The notes under the pieces: generated by a model
Told to the model about the DNA's origin: nothing
Databases searched by the model: none
Seen by the model: only the letters and a program-made list of their open reading frames with translations
Translations under genes and position numbers: made by a program
Assembly: GCA_041821185.1 (NCBI GenBank)
Contig: JBGUBD010000015.1
Coordinates: 1-64,000, forward strand
Reading direction: 5' to 3'
Source: Phycisphaerales bacterium AB-hyl4
GTDB taxonomy: Bacteria; Planctomycetota; Phycisphaerae; Phycisphaerales; Phycisphaeraceae
Length of the DNA: 64,000 nt
Shown: one piece after another, positions 17,920 through 25,719 of the stretch
Position numbering within the stretch: the stretch's first letter is position 1
How the letters are laid out: every line of letters starts with the position of its first letter

Positions 17920-20088
17920 TTATTCACTCGCCTCGGACTGCCTGTATGTTTGAAGGCGAACACTGTCCCACACCCCCCCTACGCTTCGTTGGTTCATCAC
18001 ACGGATTGTGATCTGATGGCTTTGCCCCGGCGTGATCAACCGCGTCACATCGAACTGGAAGGGTACGTTCCACCCGACGGGGCCAAGGTTGTGTTGACCA
18101 ACGTAATGCCCGTCGATCCAGACCCAAGCGTTTTCCTCTACGCCATCGAACTGGAGGCCGACCGCATCGTAGGGTGACATAGTCGGCACATCGATAACGC
18201 GCCGATACCAGCCCACGCCCTGGTATGACGTGTCAAGAAAATGATGCCAATGCGTCTGCAACTCGGCCGACATCCATCCCGACTCGTCCACCTCGGCCTC
18301 GTGCCATGCTTTCAAATGCCCAATACGCCACGGATCTGTTTTGAAAGCCCAGTCTTCGACCGGCAATTCGAACGCGTCTACCTTTTCAAATGCATCTGCA
18401 GCCTGTTGATCGGGAAACGCAGGGCTTGGGCGATTCGTTGCCGCGACGAATGCGCGTTCGCGCATCTCCAACATCCGCGCCTCGCCGAGAGTTTGCAACA
18501 GCAAACGCCCCGTCACGCTGCTCAAATCCGCTTCTCGCACGGTAAGAGCATGCGCGCGAATACGTGCCGAGGCGTCATTCATCCCTCGGCTCAACAACGC
18601 CCCACGCTGCTCCACATCGTCCGCGTGCATCAACAACACCTGATATGCAGCGCTTCGCAAACGAACGTCCTGCGATTCGTCGTCATACCACGCGAGCATC
18701 TGTTGGAGAAACGCCTCGCGGTCCGCCGGGCGATCTGCGTCATAGGCGTTACTGAACGCCTCAAGTAACATGGCCCCGGCACGTCGCTCTGCCGGCGCCG
18801 CCTCGCCCAGCAGTGATGCGATCTGCTCAACGAACGCGTCTGCCGTGCCAAGCCCGAGCGACGCCATGTTCTCATCCGGGTAGGCGTCAACCTTCTGCCC
18901 ATGCATATCGACAACAATAAATGATTCATCCTCACCATCCAGCGTCACCACGACACAGTGATATGACGGAGCCGACGCTTGCAGATACCAGGTCACGTCG
19001 GGATCGTGCTTGGCCCGTCCCCCCGCGCCCCACGAGCCGCTGCCGACATACATGACGCCCCGTGGGTCCGGTCGCCCGTTGCGGATCGGCGGCGTCCGTT
19101 TGTAGGTCATGTCGGATTCTTCAATCGCCAGGCGAATCCCATTGCGTTCAAACAGCGGGACCCAATTTTCACGCACCTCGCGGTTCGGTTCGTAATAGTC
19201 GCGATCGGAGGGGAATGCCGCCAGGTAGTAGTGCGGAATCACATGCTGAACATCCCGCCGGTCTGCCAGCGTCGTTTCAAGCCAACGGTACTGCTCGCCT
19301 TCGATAGGATTCGTCTCGGTGTCGAGCGAAACCAGACTCAGGTATGTCCCGAAGTCCAATACGCCATACCCCGGCTGGCCGGGATACGCCCACAGCCGGT
19401 AAAAGAACGGCGCTTGTTCGTCCCGCCAACTGTCGTTGACATGCTCGACACCTGCGCTGGACCGCACCTCCTGTGACGAAATGCTGCCGACCACCGGCCG
19501 AACCCGGCCCTCGTCATCGACCAGCGCGTCCTTGGCCACTTCGAACCATTGATGCCAACGCTCCAGAAACCCCTCAGGCCTGTTGCCATAGAACGCCTTG
19601 CCCCACGCCCAAACGACGAACGCCGGGTCATGCTCATCGAGCACATGGCGCATCAATCTCGTCCAGTCGTTTGCATGCCGTGTATCACCCGCTGTCGCGA
19701 AGACCAACGGCTGATCCAGTGTTCGCGGCATGGTCCGGAACATATACCGCCGATCAAAATCACCAACGTGAAAATAATAGTCGGTGTCCGCAGCGAGATC
19801 GGTTAATTCAATGCGATACACAACTCGGTCAGAGTACGGAAATGCGATTTGCTTCGCCTCGCGTTGCGACCAGGTGTCCGTACCGGCTTGAGCGAATCGC
19901 AGCGTCGGCGAAGCCGCGTGACCGCGTTCCGGGTCGATATGCCAGTCAATCGTCATCGTGCTCGTCGGATCTTGCTGCCAGGTAAGCAGCAGCCCCGCCG
20001 GCCGCTCCGACGCCACCGCCATGTTTATCACACCGCCGACGAGCAAGGTTCCCAGCGCACCACCACGAAGCCTTCGCAGATTCACCAC
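17920..20088 (-). CDS. Secreted metallophosphoesterase-like protein with degenerate active site and GH2-type C-terminal domain
   Basis: 722 residues from GTG 20088, chosen for AGGGAG six bases upstream and a signal-like N-terminus (LRRLRGGALGTLLVGGVINM). A fibronectin-like purple-acid-phosphatase N-domain (PTLRFAQAGTDTW, YRIELTDLAADTDYYFHVGD) precedes a phosphoesterase-like domain (LVFATAGDTRHANDW). Positions that should hold metal ligands are changed: the GDxxY region reads WAWGKAFYGN, GNHE reads GSISSQEV, and the GHxHxYxR-type end reads ESDMTYKR. HEAT-like helices follow. The C-terminus is a GH2-style jelly-roll (VGWYRRVIDVP, WVWIDGHYVG). Probably a binding or structural pseudoenzyme; last gene of the long minus-strand cassette. 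Confidence 0.75.
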   Translation of the reverse strand: MVNLRRLRGGALGTLLVGGVINMAVASERPAGLLLTWQQDPTSTMTIDWHIDPERGHAASPTLRFAQAGTDTWSQREAKQIAFPYSDRVVYRIELTDLAADTDYYFHVGDFDRRYMFRTMPRTLDQPLVFATAGDTRHANDWTRLMRHVLDEHDPAFVVWAWGKAFYGNRPEGFLERWHQWFEVAKDALVDDEGRVRPVVGSISSQEVRSSAGVEHVNDSWRDEQAPFFYRLWAYPGQPGYGVLDFGTYLSLVSLDTETNPIEGEQYRWLETTLADRRDVQHVIPHYYLAAFPSDRDYYEPNREVRENWVPLFERNGIRLAIEESDMTYKRTPPIRNGRPDPRGVMYVGSGSWGAGGRAKHDPDVTWYLQASAPSYHCVVVTLDGEDESFIVVDMHGQKVDAYPDENMASLGLGTADAFVEQIASLLGEAAPAERRAGAMLLEAFSNAYDADRPADREAFLQQMLAWYDDESQDVRLRSAAYQVLLMHADDVEQRGALLSRGMNDASARIRAHALTVREADLSSVTGRLLLQTLGEARMLEMRERAFVAATNRPSPAFPDQQAADAFEKVDAFELPVEDWAFKTDPWRIGHLKAWHEAEVDESGWMSAELQTHWHHFLDTSYQGVGWYRRVIDVPTMSPYDAVGLQFDGVEENAWVWIDGHYVGQHNLGPVGWNVPFQFDVTRLITPGQSHQITIRVMNQRSVGGVWDSVRLQTYRQSEASE

Positions 20089-20124
20089 ATCAATCTCCCT
20101 GACGAAATGATTCAATTGCAGACA

Positions 20125-21282
20125 TCACTTGAAAAATGCCGGATCCTCCAGCAATTCCCTGGCAAGGCGCTCATACCCACTGGCCAACGGATGACTCGCG
20201 TCGCCGAACTCGTCCGTGGGCAGATTCGCCGTTGCGTTATGGGGTATGCCCTCCTGCTCAAGCCAACGCACCATCTCGGCTTTCACCTGCTCGTAACGCA
20301 CTCGGCTTTCAGGCGCCATCATGTGCTTGTTGAACGGACCCACCAGAACAAACACCTCATTGTCGCGGGAGCGCAACAGATCGATCATGTTCCTGAACGA
20401 TTGCCATTGGAACGATGTTTCAAGATCCAGCCAGGGAAACTCGGTTTCGGTGAAACCGCCCTGCTCCCATGGGATGGCCCTGCTGCGCGGGTTTTCGTCA
20501 ACAGCCGGCAGTTCATGCCCAATAAAGCTCAACGGAAAATCGCTCGGATTCTCAAGCGTCCAACTGTGATAATCCATGTTGTCAAAATAGGCCAGACGGA
20601 GGTGACGCGTCCATGCAAAGAAATCAACGCTACGCTCCAGCACCGTGAAAAACACTTCTTCCACGGTCGGCTTGTAGACGGGTAGATTGGGATAGACCTG
20701 TGGCACGAGACCTGGATGATTGAAGCGTGTTTCTTCATCTCCCTGAAGATCGTGCTGCGCCGAGCTCACCCACAACGGATTCAGCTGGATCAGCACCTGC
20801 TTGTTTCGAATGCTTCCGCCATAGTGACGCACCAGGCCGTACATCGCCGCCGGGTGCAGACCATCGAGACCGATGTTGCCGAACACTTGCTCACCCATAC
20901 CAGCGTTGAGATAGGCGGCGAGCGTTTCATTCCGCCCCGCATACTGCCCCCAGACCACGGAGTCGCCAAGCGTCAACGCCGGGTACGTTGCAGTCGCTTC
21001 CCCGATCCAGCGTGAGACCAGCCAGTAATCGTTGCTCAGGTCGTAGGGGAAGCGAAAGTTCTCTCCCGTTTCGAAATCGTCTACCAGCGTCCACACGCGC
21101 GGCAACAGGAGTGTCGCCAGAATGACCAGTACGAGAACCACGAGCCAATCGCGCATGCGCAGCCGAAGCGTTTCTGAGGCGAAACGAAACGGCTGCTCCG
21201 CTGGGTCGGGCTTCTCGCGAGCACCCGGCGGGGGCGTCATCTCAGGGCGTGCCTTGGCATCAGGAAGGTGTTGGGTCGTCAT
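20125..21282 (-). CDS. SGNH-hydrolase-like membrane protein, AlgJ/AlgX-type partner of MBOAT
   Basis: 385 residues from ATG 21282, which lies two bases after the stop of the MBOAT gene, so the two are translationally coupled. One membrane segment (about residues 45-62, DWLVVLVLVILATLLL) anchors an extracytoplasmic domain with GDS (about 106-108, LGDSVVWGQ) and the matching DASH (about 361-364), giving the Ser, Asp and His of an SGNH fold. In alginate, peptidoglycan and cellulose acetylation, such a protein receives an acetyl group moved across the membrane by the MBOAT partner and places it on a polysaccharide. The glycan here is unknown. Confidence 0.8.
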   Translation of the reverse strand: MTTQHLPDAKARPEMTPPPGAREKPDPAEQPFRFASETLRLRMRDWLVVLVLVILATLLLPRVWTLVDDFETGENFRFPYDLSNDYWLVSRWIGEATATYPALTLGDSVVWGQYAGRNETLAAYLNAGMGEQVFGNIGLDGLHPAAMYGLVRHYGGSIRNKQVLIQLNPLWVSSAQHDLQGDEETRFNHPGLVPQVYPNLPVYKPTVEEVFFTVLERSVDFFAWTRHLRLAYFDNMDYHSWTLENPSDFPLSFIGHELPAVDENPRSRAIPWEQGGFTETEFPWLDLETSFQWQSFRNMIDLLRSRDNEVFVLVGPFNKHMMAPESRVRYEQVKAEMVRWLEQEGIPHNATANLPTDEFGDASHPLASGYERLARELLEDPAFFK

Positions 21283-21284
21283 GA

Positions 21285-22670
21285 TTAAAACTGGAAGTAG
21301 ATAAAGGCTTGCTCCGGCGTGCCGGAGATCAGGAAGACCAGCACGTACACGATCATGCAAGTCGCCGCCCCGATCCGCACAAAGGACGGCTGAAGGGCGA
21401 ACCTGGCACGGGTTTCATCCAGGTACTGGTAAATCCAGATGACCATGCAGAAAAAGAACGCCAGGTGTGGCAATTCAGACGCAGTGAACAGCGATGGTGA
21501 AAAGATTCGGCCGAGGATCAGCCATGCGTCGCCAAGGCTTTCAGCGCGGAAGAAGATCCACGTCACCGTGACGAACGCGAACACCCAGGCCTGCTTGACG
21601 ATGTTGGGCACCTGCTCGCGATAAAACGCGGTCTGCTCCATCGGCCGGGTCACGATTCGGCCGATGGCGTGCATGGCCCCCCATATCACAAAGGTCCAGG
21701 CCGCGCCGTGCCACAGGCCGGAGATGACCATGACCAGAAACATGTTCATGTACATATGAACCGTACCGCGACGGTTGCCGCCGAGCGGGATATAGACGTA
21801 GTCCTTGAACCAGGAGGACAGGCTGATATGCCAGCGCCCCCAGAAGTCGCCCAGACTGTTGGCCAGGTACGGCCGATTGAAGTTGAGCATCAGGTTGAAG
21901 CCCATCATCCGCGCGATGCCGCGGGCCATGTCGGTGTAACCACTGAAGTCGAAATAAATCTGCCACCCAAAGAAGAACGTCGCGAGTAGCAACGCCGACC
22001 CCGAATGCTCGTCCGGATAGGCATACACAGGATCAACATGCATCGCCAGATAGTCGGCGATGGCGACCTTCTTGAAAAAGCCGATCAGGAAAAGCGTCAG
22101 GCCGTCTGAAATGTTCGTCCAGGTGATTCGGGCCTCACGGGCGAACTGCGGCAGGAAGGTGCGGGCACGTTCGATGGGGCCGGCCACCAACTGCGGGAAC
22201 AACGATACGAAGGCGGCGAACCGAAGGAAGCTACGCTCCCGCCGAATCTCACCGCGGTAGAAGTCGATGGTGTAGCTCATCGACTGGAAGGTGTAGAAGG
22301 AAATACCCACCGGCAGCAGCACGTCGGCCATAGGCACATCCAGAGGGACGCCCGTGGCCTGAAACGCTGCGTTGAGATTTTCAGCGAAGAACTCGCCGTA
22401 CTTGAAAAAGCCCAGCAGGAAAAGGTTGTTGCAGATGCTCACTGCCAGCCAGATCCGCTTGCGCTGGCTGCGTTCCATGAACTGGACCACCGTGTAGTCC
22501 AGCACTGTGGAATAGACGATCAGCAGTAGATAAAGCGGATTCCACCAGCCATAGAAGAAATACGAAGCCGCTAACAGCAACGGAGTCTGAAAGCGTGTTC
22601 CTTTGACCTGAAGGAACAGCGTATAGACGATGATGAAAAAGACAATGAATTGCCAGGTTTGAAAGAGCAT
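21285..22670 (-). CDS. MBOAT-family O-acyltransferase (AlgI-like)
   Basis: 461 residues, the usual AlgI/PatA length, with about ten membrane segments. Signature stretches are LLAASYFFYGWWNP, LLPVGISFYTFQSMSYTIDFYRGE, LVAGPIERA, FFGWQIYFDFSGYTDMARGIARMMGF, FWGRWHISLSSWFKDYVYIPLGGNR and SGLWHGAAWTF, which contains the catalytic His. It moves acetyl groups across the inner membrane for O-acetylation of an exported or cell-wall polysaccharide. It is directly coupled to the SGNH protein downstream. The start ATG at 22670 gives the expected N-terminus MLFQTWQF. Confidence 0.93.
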   Translation of the reverse strand: MLFQTWQFIVFFIIVYTLFLQVKGTRFQTPLLLAASYFFYGWWNPLYLLLIVYSTVLDYTVVQFMERSQRKRIWLAVSICNNLFLLGFFKYGEFFAENLNAAFQATGVPLDVPMADVLLPVGISFYTFQSMSYTIDFYRGEIRRERSFLRFAAFVSLFPQLVAGPIERARTFLPQFAREARITWTNISDGLTLFLIGFFKKVAIADYLAMHVDPVYAYPDEHSGSALLLATFFFGWQIYFDFSGYTDMARGIARMMGFNLMLNFNRPYLANSLGDFWGRWHISLSSWFKDYVYIPLGGNRRGTVHMYMNMFLVMVISGLWHGAAWTFVIWGAMHAIGRIVTRPMEQTAFYREQVPNIVKQAWVFAFVTVTWIFFRAESLGDAWLILGRIFSPSLFTASELPHLAFFFCMVIWIYQYLDETRARFALQPSFVRIGAATCMIVYVLVFLISGTPEQAFIYFQF

Positions 22671-22797
22671 ACAAGGGGATTCCGAATCTGGATCGCACGC
22701 AATGGCGACAGAAAAGGCCTCTCGATTCCGTTCTCAGGAATCGTTACTCGCCACACGCGGTCCAGTGGGCAGCGCGTGCTTGTTCAGGCTCAGGAAG

Positions 22798-24648
22798 TTA
22801 CTTCGTGCCTTCGGACCAGTGCTTGTTCTGAAGCATGCCGAGGCACAATCGCTGCACTTCCCGTGCGAAGGTTTGTGCATCAGGCGATTGGACAGCGACC
22901 CTTGCCGCCTGGTTATGCATCTTCAGCGTCAGGTAACGCGGCTGGGAAAAACGGTTCTGGCCGACCACCGCAAAACGCTCCAGCTTGTCGCCGTAGTAAG
23001 CCAACTCGGCTTGCGACTGCGCGTGTCGGTTTTCCATTGCTGCCCGCAGCAGACGATGCAGGTCCTCAAGGATCTCGATTGGATCATCCGACGGCGCTTC
23101 GTAGTGAACCCAACCGGCCTGGCGGTCGGCAAAAGCATTCAACATCCGGTTGTGATACGGAATCATCTGCTCGGCCAACGCCTGGATCTTGCGAATCTCC
23201 TCGGCTGCGCCGGGGTTGTCCTCGACGAACGTCTCGCTCATCCGCACGATGCGCTCGCCGAGGCTCTGATACGCCGCGGAGCGTTCGTATTGAACGATGC
23301 CCTCTTCCAGCAAACGATCCGCCGCCAACTGCATGAGTTGCGACTGACGCTCGGGCGGCGCACCGTGGTACGCGTTAATCATGTGAGCAAAAGCATTGCG
23401 AACCGAGCAGATCGCCCCCAGCCGTGTGGGCAGGGTGTGCTGCATCACGCCCTGCGGAAAGCGGGACTCCCACTTGTCTCCCAGCGCGAATCGCAGGCCG
23501 TCTTCCGGCACATAGGCTTGACTCGGCGTCGCACCAAAAGATGGATAGAACCAGTATCGACTGTGCGTGGCGACGGGGCGTTCCATCCGCGCCGGTGAAC
23601 GTCGCAGCGGATAAATCACATACGTCTCGTAAAATTCGGCCGGGTCGGCCTCCTGAAGATCCTCGTGAGGCATTGCGAATTTCGCCTGGCCATTTTCAAT
23701 CCAGAACGGCCAGACGTATTCGACGCGCCCATGAACGATCTCCGCGTCGTCGCGGCGCTCGTCGGTCGCGAACCACGCCGTGTCGCGTCCCTTGCCATGG
23801 AAGACGGCCCGCCAACCGGCGGGGAAAGGTGGACGCCATTCCAAGTCAGCCTCCGTTTTGCCCGCCTCGGCGCTGTCCGCAAACAGATTCTGGAAGGACC
23901 CGTCCTGCCAGAGGTCCGCCCTTTCATAGCCGGCAAGGTAAACCGCCTCATCGTGGAACGCGATGTCCAACGATTCGATGACATGGCCACCGTCGCTGTC
24001 GCCGACTCGGGCGATAAGCTGCTGGCCGTCGCCGAGCAGAATAGGCTGAAGCATCGCGTTGCCCTCGCCCAGAAGCAGGACGTAATGCTCGTTCAGCGGC
24101 ATGGTCCACTGCCCGGCTCCGAACTCCTCCGGGTTGAAGAGAAAGTCGTCGCCGATGAACGTGGGCACGATCAAGTGCCGTGGCGTTGCCTCCAGCCGAA
24201 GGGCAAACCCCTCGGACAAAGGCTCCACGCGCATCACGGCGACGTCCTCTTCGATCGTAAAGTCGGCAACGGCACGCTCGCCAACGTGCAACGTCACGCG
24301 AACCCGGTCTTCTGCATGCTCTGCCAGCGTCAGGCTCGTGACACCTTCCAGCGGCGCATCGTCACGCAGCGCCACCAGGCGAGTCTGCGACGTGTACTGG
24401 TCCTGGTCATCGCGCGTTTCAAAGAACAGCCCCTCGTCCGTCAGCGACAGGCCGTAGTACGCGTTACGAACAGTTGCCGCGTCACCAAGATCGCGCGGCG
24501 TCTCACCGACGTCTACCGATTCCTGGTCGCTTCCAGCATTGCCGGACAGAACCGTCGGCGTCGCATGGGCGGCGCCGGCCGCTGCTGATCCCAGCAGGCT
24601 GGCCGCCAACAGGCCGGGGACCGCATATTCCCGAAAAAGATCCATCAT
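22798..24648 (-). CDS. Secreted protein of unknown function
   Basis: 616 residues from ATG 24648, with GGAG eight bases before it (GTG 24651 and ATG 24645 are equally in frame). A signal peptide is clear (VPGLLAASLLGSAAAGAAHA, cleavage after AHA). The mature protein begins beta-rich (GLSLTDEGLFFETRDDQDQ; WTMPLNEHYVLLLGEGN) and ends with a long helical region (about residues 430-610). I recognise no catalytic motif. Position between the SUMF1-domain lipoprotein and MBOAT genes suggests a periplasmic or surface glycan-related role by association only. Confidence 0.75.
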   Translation of the reverse strand: MMDLFREYAVPGLLAASLLGSAAAGAAHATPTVLSGNAGSDQESVDVGETPRDLGDAATVRNAYYGLSLTDEGLFFETRDDQDQYTSQTRLVALRDDAPLEGVTSLTLAEHAEDRVRVTLHVGERAVADFTIEEDVAVMRVEPLSEGFALRLEATPRHLIVPTFIGDDFLFNPEEFGAGQWTMPLNEHYVLLLGEGNAMLQPILLGDGQQLIARVGDSDGGHVIESLDIAFHDEAVYLAGYERADLWQDGSFQNLFADSAEAGKTEADLEWRPPFPAGWRAVFHGKGRDTAWFATDERRDDAEIVHGRVEYVWPFWIENGQAKFAMPHEDLQEADPAEFYETYVIYPLRRSPARMERPVATHSRYWFYPSFGATPSQAYVPEDGLRFALGDKWESRFPQGVMQHTLPTRLGAICSVRNAFAHMINAYHGAPPERQSQLMQLAADRLLEEGIVQYERSAAYQSLGERIVRMSETFVEDNPGAAEEIRKIQALAEQMIPYHNRMLNAFADRQAGWVHYEAPSDDPIEILEDLHRLLRAAMENRHAQSQAELAYYGDKLERFAVVGQNRFSQPRYLTLKMHNQAARVAVQSPDAQTFAREVQRLCLGMLQNKHWSEGTK

Positions 24649-24708
24649 CACAAACGCTCCTCGTCATGCAGGGCAGCATCGTTCAGGCCAACTTGCCAAC
24701 CAGGTGAT

Positions 24709-25647
24709 TCAGTCGGCGTTGCGGGCGATTCGGAATCCATAGACGTCGAACCCGACGCACACATCCGCGTAGCCCGGCTCCTCGGCATGGCGGTGAAAGA
24801 CGGCCAATCGCTCGGCTCGCGAATCCCACGCGCCGCCGCGAACGACGCGCTGGTCGCCCGATTCCGGACCACGCGGATTATCCGTGCCACTGGGCACAGC
24901 CTCGTAGTAGTCATTGGTCCATTCCCAGACGTTGCCAAGCATGTCGTGCAAGCCCCACGCATTCGGCCGCTTGCGGCCAACCGGTCGCGGCTGGCCGCCG
25001 GAGTTGCCGGCAAACCATGCATGGTCGCCCAGGCGTGATTCGTCTTCACCGAAGGAATAGCGGCCGGTCTCCCCCGCTCGCGCCGCGTACTCCCACTCCG
25101 CCTCGGTCGGCAGGCGATAGCCGTTCGCTTCGTAATTGATCGACCAGTCGTCGAGATCGTAGACCGGCTCGAGCCCTTCCTTCTCCGACAGCGCGTTGCA
25201 GAAGCGCACCGCATCCGACCAGCGAACCTGCTCCACCGGGTTGTTGGGATTCTTCCGGTTCGACGGATTGTCACCCATAACGCTTTCGTACAGCTCCTGC
25301 GTCACGGGATGCTTGCCGATCATGAACGAATCGACACGCACCTGACGGGGTTGTTCGCCCTCGCTGCCGCGTTCGTCGCCCATGACGAACTCGCCGGCGG
25401 GCAACCGAACCATGGTGAAGTCGTTCTCGCTTTCAACCTCCTGCACGTTGCCGTCGCCGAGTTGCGATCGGCTGCTGTTCTGGCCGACGCCCTCCGCCCC
25501 ATCGCAGCCGACGATGAGCAATGCCGACGAGATCAGCATGCAACCTATGAGTCGCAACGTCACGCCATACAAGAACGTCGCGTGCGCCTTTGGCGGCAAT
25601 CGATCGCCTCTACACACAGACGCAAAACTAAAATACTTTTTATTCAT
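24709..25647 (-). CDS. SUMF1/FGE-domain lipoprotein
   Basis: 312 residues from ATG 25647; a GTG at 25563 would give a more typical lipoprotein signal (VTLRLIGCMLISSALLIVGC), so the start is uncertain. After the lipobox Cys and a short linker comes a complete formylglycine-generating-enzyme-like domain: MVRLPAGEFVMGDERG, VTQELYESVMGDNPS, PVEQVRWSDAVRFCNALSE, YRLPTEAEWEYAARAG, GLHDMLGNVWEWTNDYY, RVVRGGAWDS and YGFRIAR. The two active-site cysteines of true FGE near the C-terminus are absent (only one Cys, in YADVCVGF). It is therefore probably not a sulfatase-maturing enzyme but one of the many ligand-binding SUMF1 proteins. Confidence 0.85.
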   Translation of the reverse strand: MNKKYFSFASVCRGDRLPPKAHATFLYGVTLRLIGCMLISSALLIVGCDGAEGVGQNSSRSQLGDGNVQEVESENDFTMVRLPAGEFVMGDERGSEGEQPRQVRVDSFMIGKHPVTQELYESVMGDNPSNRKNPNNPVEQVRWSDAVRFCNALSEKEGLEPVYDLDDWSINYEANGYRLPTEAEWEYAARAGETGRYSFGEDESRLGDHAWFAGNSGGQPRPVGRKRPNAWGLHDMLGNVWEWTNDYYEAVPSGTDNPRGPESGDQRVVRGGAWDSRAERLAVFHRHAEEPGYADVCVGFDVYGFRIARNAD

Positions 25648-25719
25648 AACAAGCATGTCTTGATTCCCAGGTACTTCATAAAACAACTGCGCCGCCGTTG
25701 ACAACAACGGACAGGCTAG

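Noticed and set aside
24709..25647. Active formylglycine-generating enzyme
   Set aside because: The C-terminal active-site cysteine pair is absent and no sulfatase gene is nearby.
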